Positions 46,091 to 55,665 of a stretch of DNA of 64,000 nucleotides are shown here, one piece after another; the first letter of the stretch is position 1; each line of letters opens with the position of its first letter. Below the pieces are notes generated by a model. It saw only the letters and a list, made by a program, of their open reading frames with translations. It was not told the DNA's origin and did not search any database. Origin of the DNA: Porodaedalea pini (taxonomy: Eukaryota > Basidiomycota > Agaricomycetes > Hymenochaetales > Hymenochaetaceae); the NCBI GenBank assembly GCA_002794775.1, contig NBAY01000079.1, positions 62,001 through 126,000 of the forward strand, read 5' to 3'. The translations under genes were made by a program, and so were the position numbers.

Positions 46091-48080
46091 GAACGTGTTA
46101 GCATCAGTTTTGATGAGGAAGTGACATTTGCAGTGAATGGGTTGGTAGCAGCGCTGATACGATGCACACTCAAACAGGTCAGCAATGAGTTTGGCATCAG
46201 CACCCTTTGTCTCAATAGCAGACATGACAAGCTTCTCAACAAGAAGATGTCAATGCTCCAAGGGAAGTGCAGAGAAATTCTCTTCCGCATCGTCGAGATC
46301 ATGGATAGCAAAGAATTCCTTGTGGTCCTAGTCAGTCTTCTTTTCCACTTGCTCCTTTGACATCAACAATTTTCCCATAGTCCTTCTCAAGAATCTTGCC
46401 CTCCTTGCCCTCCTCACTGTTGTGAGTCTCAGCGAGACTATTCTCTGACTTCTCCTGCATGCGCTTTGAATGCGGAAGCAGTTTGAGTCTGGGACACTGA
46501 GCAGGTTGGGCAGGTTCCACAGGTGCATTGTGGGTCAAGTTGACACTTGTTGTATGGCTTGACAGATGACTTGGACAAGACAAGGATGCAGTAGGAGCCT
46601 CATTAGCAGCCTCAGCAGCCTGCAGCATCTGGAACATATTCATGTTCAAACTTGTCCTTGAAAGGCTCGCACTGTTGTGCTTGCTGTCTCCCTTCTTCAT
46701 GAAGATGCTAGTTGGTCTGAAGTTCATGGTGCCACTGCCCTTCTGAATCTTGCCAGAGTTTGTCAGATCACCTACCTCATTTGCAGGCCTTAAAGGACCA
46801 GAGGTGACAGCCATTCTGTCAGGACCTACTTGAGCATTGCCATTATGATCATGGCCACAGTGTGAACCACCACAAGACATGGCCAACTGCACCAAGTTAT
46901 GTTGCTCCTGTTGCACCTTCTCTTTCATGGCCTGTATATCAGTAAGCACAGGTGAAATTAAGTAACAAAGCAAGAGTGTGTGCCACTTCATGAATCTGAG
47001 TGATTGTTGATGGAGCAGTGACCAAGTTGTAGGTAGTCCAATTTCCTTTCCTGCAATTCAATCACATCTTGTCCAAGAAAGTCAGCTCAATGAAAGGCTA
47101 GAGAACAGAAGGTATGCACTTGTAACATGAACTGCATATGAGATGACATGTTGCTGCTCTTCACAAGCTCCTTCATCTGACTGAAATAGATGTCCATGTG
47201 TCCATGAGCCTTAGAGGTATTGAGCGCCTGACCAACAGTTGTCAGGAGTTTACACAAACTTTTGATCTCTGGATTGTCGACATTGCTGAGCAGCTTCTTG
47301 ATACATGATATGTTCCATGAGCATCTGAAGCTTGAAGAGCTCATGGACAAACTTGACAAGTCCAAGACCTTGACGCTTGGCCTTCTGAGCAGCGTAGTAT
47401 TTGTCTGAGTACAGCACACTCTCACAAGCCTCCTTGTTTTCTTCCTTTTCATTAGAATCTTTAACAGCCTGATCCTCTGTCGCCTTCACGAGAGCTGCTG
47501 CCACCGTTGACTCCTTCTGTGTCCAGCCATGCTCAAAGTCTTCCTGACAGCGATTCAGAAGGTACTTATGGAAAAGCAGACTATCTGTAATCGGCTTGCC
47601 CTCAGCATTGCAAATACCATCATTCTGCATGTTCAGACTGATCTGCTCCATCATCTTATGGCACAAGCAAGCATATATCTCACTTTAGGTCACCTCATCT
47701 GTCGTCTTCTCGAACACAAGCTGAACGACCTGAATGAGCATACAACTATCCTTCTTGCTTTCACTCTTGTTTGCCCATGCAATAATCTGGTTTGAGATAG
47801 ACTCCAACTTCTCCACAGTGGGCTTGTTGAGCAAAAAATGGACCTTCTTGTCCACAATCTCAGGTGAGTCTGTGTCAATTGAGGCTCCACGCCTGGATGT
47901 GCTGCCCATGACCCAGCGGTTTGCAGACTGCTCGAGCGGTGTGACGTGTTCAAAGGAGGAAGCAGCATTCGCATTGAACTGATTGGCAGAAGTGCTGATA
48001 TGATTTGACTCGTCGCGTGTTGAGCCACCATGTTTCCTACACGTACCCTGGAAAATAGAAAGCATCAAGTAGGAGGGAAG
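46091..48080 (-). pseudogene. eIF4G: eIF4G (translation initiation scaffold) fragment
   Basis: eIF4G links the cap-binding protein to the ribosome. In order: SSFEHVTPLEQSANRWVMGS near 47,975, SPEIVDKKVHFLLNK and EKLESISNQIIAWANK (start of the MIF4G domain, 47,870-47,760), CHKMMEQISLNMQNDGI, LLFHKYLLNRCQEDFEHGW near 47,570, KAKRQGLGLVKFVHELFKLQ near 47,370, SLCKLLTTVGQALNTSKAHG and MQFMLQ near 47,120. A later part (46,940-46,330) is the low-complexity region between the MIF4G and MA3 domains, and the MA3 start reads MSAIETKGADAKLIADLFE near 46,225. Arginines are often Cys or His compared with the family. Introns are retained, and in-frame breaks occur (for example near 47,290). Confidence 0.85.
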
Positions 48081-48980
48081 CAGAAGTTGGTGTACTCGAA
48101 GACAGCGCCAACAAGCCCTTTCCTTTCCTCTTCTAGCTTTCCATCTTCTTATGGCATTGCTCATCTGTAAACTTGCGCCCTGTCTTCATCTTGCTATGGT
48201 TATGCTTGTGTGTCATGATCTCACACCGCATGTGTGTCTCGACACGTGAGGGATCTTGCACAGCATCACTGGTGAGCACTTTTGCGAGATTTGTGAGGCG
48301 GGCTTTAGACGCGTCAGATGGAGCAAGACCCATGCAGATGTGATTGCACTTGTCCTGCAGTTCTGCCTGCTGGCACTGCTTGCACATCTTCTCCCCCCTC
48401 TTCATAGCATGAGTGGATTAATCTTTGTCTTGTCCTTGTCGCCCAGAGCAGGGATCTTTATGGGGTGTCACATGTAGATGTTGATGGGAGGGTCAAGAGT
48501 ACAGATATTGAGTGCAGATATTCCTGCATTCAAATCATCATAGGAGTCATTGGGTAAAAAGGCCATGCTTCACCACTCTGCATTCAGAGCTTCACGCTGC
48601 ATATAGTCAGAACACATTAATCAGGCCATATATAATGACTCACCCTGATGATCTTTTGTGCAGTCTCAAACTCTCCATTCAGACCCATCTTCTAAGTGCC
48701 TTTGGCGATACACTGCTTGAGAGTTTCCAGCTGAGCATCTTGATGGTATTGGTTTGCAATCTGGACATACTTCCCCTTCTGATTGAAGCAGAATAATTGT
48801 AAAGTATTCTCCTTCAAATGCGCCAGGGTGCTGTTGTTGATGGATGGTGTGAAGTTGGCAGTGGCACGTGTCAAAACCAACACACATGTGATTGAGTTCC
48901 CACACTCTTGCTCGTGGATGGGCACCCATCCACAAGCAAGAGCATGAGAAATTGGACTTGTGAATTTTGATGTGTCTCAC
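48081..48980 (-). pseudogene. PRP3: PRP3 (U4/U6 snRNP protein) fragment
   Basis: PRP3 holds the U4/U6 duplex in the tri-snRNP. Reading leftwards: NQKGKYVQIANQYHQDAQLE and LKQCIAKGT near 48,770, KMGLNGEFETAQKII near 48,700, then MCKQCQQAELQDKCNHICMG near 48,380, LTNLAKVLTSDAVQDPSRVE near 48,300, HSKMKTGRKFTDEQCHKKME near 48,190 and EERKGLVGAVFEYTNF near 48,100. Family members have Arg at most of the Cys/His positions (for example DKRDRIRMG), consistent with CGN to TGN or CAN decay. The C-terminal DUF1115 part is absent, and eIF4G sequence follows on the same strand. Confidence 0.8.
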
Positions 48981-49289
48981 TGACTCTCAGATCCTTACTC
49001 ACCACCTTTTACTTTTACCTGCTTAATGAACTCTTCATCCCAAAGTATTTCTTCAACAACCAGTGTGTCAAGATTGGTGGGTAAAAGAGTAGAGACAATT
49101 TAAATTTATACAAATAAATGATGCAATGCAGCCTTAGGAGCAGCCAAAAACAGTCTCCTAACCATAGTTATTATTTTATGCAGATATTTTTCTGATTAAT
49201 GAATACAAATTCTCAATGCTAGTCATCATTCAGTTGTGACCTCAGGTTGGTTTTCATCCATGGTGCTATTAAGATTCTCTACTCAGCAT

Positions 49290-49510
49290 CATTGTAGATA
49301 TATACTATATAATACTATTACAGCTATATCTGACTATGGATACTATAAACTATATGCTATATAACTTTATGTAACTATGAGAGCTTATGAACTATATAAA
49401 ACTATAAGCACTATATAGTACTCTATCACTATGTACTATGCAACTATACATGACTATAACATGCTATAAATTGCTATGTGACTATATACCACTACGGCTA
49501 ACTATGAGTT
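49290..49510. repeat. Degenerate ACTATA-rich tandem tract, about 220 bp
   Basis: The word ctat or actat recurs every 6-14 bases (for example actatataatactattacag, ctatatgctatataacttta). The period is irregular, so it is not a clean microsatellite. It separates the PRP3 chimera from module R copy 3. Confidence 0.7.
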
Positions 49511-49615
49511 TTTGCCATTTTCCTGATGCAGGAGCTGAAAACTGAGAGCAAGGTGAAGACACTGTGGGTGTGGCTTGAGGAGGGCCCTTGGCCTAAGCAG
49601 ACTTATGAGGGAGTG

Positions 49616-50917
49616 AAGTGAGTGTCTTTGCTGCAGTGAAACAGACTCAATGCAAAGGTGCCTCCCTCTGAGGTTGGAGATCACTTACTCTCTTACTTCC
49701 ACCATTGAGCATGGGAAAGTGAGACACTACCTCCTCCTCCTTTACATCTCTTGTGATCCTCAGCAATCTAACTCGCTACACCCTTATGACTTCCAACTGC
49801 ACTATCCTCCACTTTAACCTCATACTTGATCACGTCCTATTGCAGATCATACAGCTTCGAGCAACTGTAGTGACACCTTTGTGTCACCCCCCCTCCTTGC
49901 AACTCTATATTGTACCTTCCGTTTACCACCAGCACCAGTGTAAAAGGCACTCTTCTCATTGCTGGCATTCTAAAATAGATGCTGTCTTAATGATCCCATA
50001 GCACATTATGGCTTGCCAGTTCCTCACTCAACAGAAGTTTGAGGACCAAATCATTCCTGACATCCCCTCTCCTACCTTGGTGGAGTTTGTTCTCGAGCCG
50101 ACATGGGTCTTGGCCCCTCATGCAAACCCTGTTCCTCCCATTAGTATTCAACCACTGCTGGATCATTCATCTTCAATCTCCTCTGAGCATCATGATCCAG
50201 ACCCCTTTCAGTGTCAATGGGCCCCTTCCTATTGGAACCCAGACTACCAACATTGCATATGCCCCTTTTCATTAGCTAGCCCTGACCCTCAATGGCAGGA
50301 TCCCATTACTATTGTACTGCTCGTATCAAGTTCCTATTCTTTTGACTTCTTAGGTCCTGTAACCCCCCCTGTTATCAACTCACCCGCCTCTTCACATGTA
50401 ACTACCCCCCCAACCTATCCTCCTTTGCCCCCCCCCCCTCCGGTCCCTCCACTCATTTGTCTAGTCTGTCATGCTCTCGACAACGTCTCCACTGAACTTT
50501 CACATAAGATTTTATGAGAGTCTGTAGTAGTTGAAGCAGAATACATTATAAATTGGAGATCACATGTTGGCACTGTTGTCAACTTTGCTTTCAACCCATT
50601 TTTAATTCAACCAGGCCACTTTATCTTACAAAAAATACATAGACAGGTAGAGAATTGTCTGAAGTTTTTTTACATGCTTCAAGCTTGAGAATTGGATGGT
50701 TGAATAAAATTAAATATGTCAATGAAGAAACTGAGCACTGTACAGCCACAAAAGCTGTGAGTCAGTCCATAGCCACTGCTCAATTTAGTAGAAATGGGGT
50801 CCAAAATTAACATATATGGTATGTCATCAGCTTATGAAGCTGACAAAAACCCAAATCGGGCTCCCTTTGTTGTCCCACAACAAAAGACAATACTTTGTAA
50901 ACTCAGTAATCATAACA
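49616..50917 (+). repeat. Module R, copy 3, interrupted by an 870-bp insert
   Basis: The left part (49,616-49,685) matches the start of module R (tgagggagtgaagtgagtgt, tttgctgcag). The right part (50,549-50,917) matches the remainder closely. Both parts carry ttggagatcac at the break (49,674 and 50,552), an 11-base direct repeat flanking the insert that holds the proline-rich ORF. It lies on the 5' side of the minus-strand PRP3-eIF4G-ProRS chimera, in the same relative orientation as copies 1 and 2. Confidence 0.65.
50008..50517 (+). CDS. Proline-rich 169-aa ORF of unknown function
   Basis: ATG at 50,008 (MACQFLTQQKFEDQ) and no stops to 50,517. The protein is rich in Pro, Ser and His, with a PPLPPPPPVPP run near residue 145 and a CLVC pair near the end. 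The plus strand is pyrimidine-rich here, which could keep the frame open by chance. No domain is recognised. It sits inside the insert that splits module R copy 3. Confidence 0.3.
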   Translation: MACQFLTQQKFEDQIIPDIPSPTLVEFVLEPTWVLAPHANPVPPISIQPLLDHSSSISSEHHDPDPFQCQWAPSYWNPDYQHCICPFSLASPDPQWQDPITIVLLVSSSYSFDFLGPVTPPVINSPASSHVTTPPTYPPLPPPPPVPPLICLVCHALDNVSTELSHKIL

Positions 50918-51244
50918 TGACTGGTGTGAATCTCAGGTTTTTTGCAATTAGCTGTAGTTTAGCCCAACTTGTAGGAAACTTTGTATTTTCATAAATAATG
51001 TAGTCATAAAAATTTTTCTCTGTGCATTTCATGATTCCACTTAATTCATACTATGTTACGACTTTTGCTTGATTTTTAACTACATGGTAAGGAAGATACG
51101 GGGAGCTAGCAAAAAGGGAAGATTTTGAGCATCACTTTTTGACACTCCCGACACTTGGGGCCAAGGTGCGTGGGAACGCACGTGCAACTCGCGGCAATTG
51201 CGCACCCCCAAGACCATCGTCGCCTTCATCGCCATTGCTGCCAA
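50918..51244. other. Boundary between repeat island and gene space
   Basis: A/T-rich sequence gives way at about 51,130 to more G/C-rich sequence. The last 100 bases before 51,245 are likely the leader of the roadblock gene. No TATA box was seen. Confidence 0.35.
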
Positions 51245-51858
51245 ATGGTGAGACCATATCTCGTTGTATTCTTAGTTTCTAATTGTTCGCTATAGGCAGC
51301 AACGTCCCCTTCGATCCCTTCTACGTCTTCGTCGTTTCCAGTCTCGCCCGCAACGTCGAGCAAGCAGCCTGTTGTCGCCTCAACGAATGGCGCGTCATCA
51401 GCCACCCTCGTCACTCCGCCTGAGCTTGAGCAGACCCTTTCCATGCTTTCATCACACCGTACGGTACTAGGATATCTTCTATTATCGCGCACCGCGCCCG
51501 TCAGGATCATCCGACATTCTGGAGTCGTATTCGAAGGCGAGCAGGGGCGGAGGTACGCTGGCGCTGTGGGCAAGATTGTGGAAGCCGTACGCAGCGGCTT
51601 AGAAGACGTTGGAGCGAATGGCGGCGATACGGTGAGCTAACATTGACCCGTTTGTGAGATGCGCATCTGACGACTGAGTCGGGTAGGACGAAGTGCGGTT
51701 TATGCGCATTAGGACGAAACGTCATGAGTTGATGATCTCTCCAGGTGTGTCGCCTCCTTCCACGCATCTTGCTGTAGTTTCATATCTGATCTCCTTCAAT
51801 CTCTCAACCTACAGATGAGCGCTATCTTCTTGCTGTGCTGCACGATCCCACGTCGTGA
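51245..51858 (+). CDS. Roadblock/LC7 dynein light-chain-like protein
   Basis: Four exons, 51245-51247, 51296-51631, 51687-51744 and 51815-51858, give 146 aa. Exon 1 is just the ATG, directly followed by gtgaga. Residues 2-45 are Ser/Pro/Thr-rich and likely disordered. The LC7 domain follows: PPELEQTLSMLSSHRTVLGY, VRIIRHSGVVFEGEQGRRYA, VRFMRIRTKRHELMISPDER and YLLAVLHDPTS. Family members run about 100 aa, so this has an N-terminal extension. They homodimerise on the dynein intermediate chain and help retrograde transport. The gene looks intact. A Ragulator-type roadblock protein is the alternative. Confidence 0.85.
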
Positions 51859-53040
51859 TCTCAGACAGCACTTCTATTACTGCCTTCCATCTCGCAATCA
51901 TTCTGACGCTATGTATACTCGGTTGTATTTCTATCAAACGAAACCAGTCGTAAAACGATGTCACTTGTGATCTGCTCGGGGGCCAACTGAACAGCATACG
52001 GAAGTGTCACAACAAACCAAAGGAAACAGGAGTGCCTTGCCCACGAACAACTTAGAGCTGGACCAGTGCTACAGGCATTTCATCTTGTAGCTTTTTCCAA
52101 ATTTCCGCGTCGCAAGCGTAACGACCTGTTTGATTGTGGTATGACATCCGCTACTTTCTATACCTGCCTCTACTAAAATAAACTTCGCGATTGCTTCCTG
52201 GGTACATTGATCTTGTGGCTTAACTTCGCTTACGATGCTTTTGCAACACAACGTCCGTGGGCTCGGGGCAGAAGAAAGTGAAATGTCTTTGCGCGTCACG
52301 TACGTTTGAGTGAGTTTGGAGTCTCTTGAACGTCTCAAGCATGCTGCATGAAAAAATTTCGGATGCATTTCCAGGATCACCCTCGAGTTTGTCAAAGAAA
52401 ATTGGAGTCATGGGGTTAACAAGTAAAGGGGCAGTTGTTGTGATCTGCATGCAACCACACTCCTGCCGGTGTATCGGATTTATGAAGAACATCGAAGAGC
52501 ACCCGCGCAATAAATGTTCGGTTGCTGGAGCGGCGAATTTGTATTCAAACTCAAGTTCTGAATACTCAACGCTTTCCTTCATGTTGTGCAGGCGTCGTAT
52601 GTCTTCTCTACCAACTGACTCTTGCCAGCTGAAGCTTCTTTTCAATAGATGTTGGAAACCATCAAGCTATTGCGACGCGCCTCCTTTTTCATACTTATCT
52701 GAACTTTCAAAATGTCCTTCCATTCACTTCTGCGCATCTCATTCAGAGTTCCAGTTTCAACGTTCGTAGTCTCTAGCAACCGAAGGCATTGTCGAGGTAA
52801 AGTTTACCCGATAGTAACTGTCAGGCGATGCAGAGTCGAACGAGTACACCCAAAGCGGCTAGCAACTGTCTCCGCTCCAAATGCCGTTCGCCGAGATACC
52901 TCGGACCGAATTTGTGCGTAAGTAGAGTTTTGGCCGGTCCGTGCAGAACAAAGTCTTCTGATTTTTGCTTCATTTTCTCTCACCGAGCGCTTCTCGTCAC
53001 TGATGAGTTGGTTTGGGACGTTTCTTTCATCTAGATCTTG
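51859..53040. other. Spacer with no convincing gene
   Basis: Open frames exist on both strands (for example minus 52,220-52,645) but none shows a recognisable domain or a consistent splicing pattern. Confidence 0.3.
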
Positions 53041-53049
53041 GTGATCGCT

Positions 53050-53934
53050 AGTCCGCTCCCCACCTCTCTCTCAGCCTCCGGATTTGGAACAACCTTCAAC
53101 CTTCAGACGTTATGACGGACTCTCGTTTTGGGGCATCTATCTACAACTTAACGAGTCGAAGCAAGTCGTGCTAATCCTCAAAGCCCTGTTTCCGCGCACA
53201 TCTTTAATATTCCCGAACGAGCTCGTGTTATTCCCATCGTGCGCTTCTTGTGAATCGATGCACTTTCCATGAGAAATTGGTCGAAGTACTCGCTAGCTTC
53301 GAGATCTTGGATTCGACTACTGGACTGGTATTCTTGGCGGATGTAGCCGTCTTAGCATAAGTGAGCTGAAGCAGGTTCACTCTCTGTACACGAGGCTCAC
53401 GTCGTCGACTACGCGCTGCTTCTATTTGATGGAGAGTTCGGATACTATGTTGAGGGAGAATTCTTCCATTCTGCGTTGTCAACATCGGCTGTCTACAATG
53501 ACAACGCCTTACGTGTGATTGACCTTGAAAGTGCGGTGCATTCATTCGCTCACCACCGCTGTATGGAAAGTATGCGAGACTGATCTGCTCGCTCAGAATA
53601 CGGGCGAGATATGCGGAGTCTTTCGCTGATCTCGTTCGCGCCACCCCGGGGTCCGAAGCTGGTATCTACAAATTCCCGTCCCTTGATTCTCGAATTTGCA
53701 CTTGTTGGGGAGGTACCCATCTTGGAAGCCACGAATCCGGGGTCTGGGGCACCATTCATCCTGCTTCGAACCATTTGGAACTGGAAAGGAGATGGCAGTT
53801 TGTACAACTTCCTATGGACGGCTGACCCTGAAATACACCAAGCAGAATCCATCGTACTCGCAATTTCGCACTCACAGTCTTCTGCGACTAGTTCATCCGC
53901 CGGCATTGAATACGTCGAAGGCCTTTTTTACTAA
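53050..53934 (+). other. Coding-like stretch of unknown identity
   Basis: Successive plus-strand frames read like protein: RYDGLSFWGIYLQLNESKQV near 53,109, FHEKLVEVLASFEILDSTTG near 53,268, VDYALLLFDGEFGYYVEGEF near 53,408 and APFILLRTIWNWKGDGSLYN near 53,750. A possible splice donor lies at 53,360 (gcataagtga). Stop codons separate the parts, so it is either a gene with introns I cannot place or a decayed copy. The alternation of beta-strand-like pieces is reminiscent of F-box-linked fungal proteins, but that is a guess. Confidence 0.25.
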
Positions 53935-55460
53935 TGTTTCCGAAGATGCTATGCTGACGCGGGCGGAGTCTACGGACATCCCAACTCTATCGCGAATTCC
54001 CGAACGATGGGTAATGAACACGTGGCAGGCCACATGCAACTCGGGGAGTCCAACGATAATTTACTGTTTCTGCCTGAAGTTGCCTCCTAAATAGTTTAGC
54101 GGTCACGGCGTCTTCAAACAAGAAAAATATCGGAGAAACCACATTCATGGGAGTCTTCTACTTGCTCCTAGTAGCTGACTTGCGTTTAATTGCTTCGGCC
54201 TTCGTGCGCGTTGATATTCTACTTTATGGGCTTCGCCGAATTCTAATTGAAAATCAGCAATGCATCGCTCAAGGTCTCTAAACTAATCTCGTTTCTCGAA
54301 GGCACGAACTAGTCTCTCTATTCGCCTCGCATTCTCACCACACCTCTATGTCATTGGATGAGTGTTGAGGCTTGCCTCTGAGACAAGCTTCAAAACACAA
54401 TCATCGAAGCCACCGGTGAGTGCAAGTTCCTCGAAAGTTTCCGCTCGTAACTCACATGCCATTTCAGCGATGGCAAGTGACGGTCCGCCTCTTCTCTTTC
54501 TACAGCTTTGCTGCCTCGCGATCCTCGGATTAAGATACCCCTGGCGAAGACTGGAGAAACGTACCCTTCTTTCATTGAAATCTATCAAATAAGTCAGTGA
54601 GCTCCTGTAAATTTCCAGCAAGAATTGGTGATATGCATGGCAACTAAAAGGCTAAAACGGAGGCAGCAGTTAGGGTCATAAGTCAATCGGACTCGCGATG
54701 TCTCGTGGCATAGGCTCAGCGAGCTTTAGCCAAGAGCAATTTATTAGGGATATCCCACCGCGGAGCTTCGATGTGCCTCTTGACCTGCTATAGACGGATT
54801 TGCATTCCCTTACGGCGGTTCCGTCAGCATTCATTCGCGTGGGACGTATATTGTAGGGACTCTTTGATCCCGTGTTCCGTTCATATAGATTACTTCGCTG
54901 CGAATCAAAATCGGCCGGAATCAGATAGAAAGATTGATCAGTCATTCGCAGTATGTGTATCATGACGCCTTTTCCCGGACGCAATGCTAATTCTCATCAG
55001 CGGACTCTAGGCCATACGGAAGTCGGGACCCGGTTGCAATGTTGAGCTTACAATACGTTCGGCTGGAGTTGCTGACCTGACAGACAGCGCCTTCCTTTGC
55101 GACGACTCAGTGCTCCATAAAACACCAACAGTATCAAAGCAGGGAAGCGAATATGGGAGTGTCTTAAATATACTGCATCCAACGCCTTTACTCGCCTTGC
55201 GGCTAGAAGTATCTTAATGGATGGGAGCCTCGTCCGTAGTTTAAATTTAACCCTTCAGTGAGTCCATGGATATAATTTTCGAATGCGCCCGGAGATTGAA
55301 AAGGATAGGTCGCGAAGGCAGCCATACCCGGCGATTCCAATCGACTGGAATTTTCTTGATGTAGCTTGTTTGTCGTTATGCAACGGCTTTGTGATCAAAT
55401 ACTCTATAGAAATCCTTCTGGAAGCTGTGAACCAACCCATCTTTGCCTTTTGGGTTTGCA
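53935..55460. other. Spacer upstream of the Zn(II)2Cys6 gene
   Basis: No supported gene. Frames are short and incoherent on both strands. It presumably includes upstream control sequence for the regulator that follows. Confidence 0.3.
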
Positions 55461-55463
55461 CCC

Positions 55464-55474
55464 GCATATAAAGA
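55464..55474 (+). promoter_or_regulatory. TATA-like box of the Zn(II)2Cys6 gene
   Basis: The sequence gcatataaaga lies about 200 bases before the chosen ATG, followed by a pyrimidine-rich leader. The position fits a fungal core promoter. Confidence 0.45.
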
Positions 55475-55665
55475 TCGGCTGATTGTCGACAGAGGCGTTC
55501 AGTACTCCCCGCTCCGCAACACTTTGACCTTGGGCCACTTGTCTCGCACATACATTGCCTCTTTTCCACCTGCTCGTCAGAGACTACCTTGCGCGCTGCA
55601 GCGACTGTGCAAGTGCCACTCTTTACCTTTCTGTTCTCTTTGACTCTTCCCAGTCTTCCCTGATC

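Noticed and set aside
49290..49510. CRISPR-like array
   Set aside because: Repeat units are very short, irregular and eukaryotic low-complexity in nature, with no spacers.
12965..50917. Calling the capture units Helitrons
   Set aside because: No Rep/helicase gene and no confident 5' TC or 3' CTRR-hairpin ends could be found in the window.
52220..52645. Minus-strand 141-codon frame
   Set aside because: No domain, no clear splice neighbours, and no support over the alternative frames.
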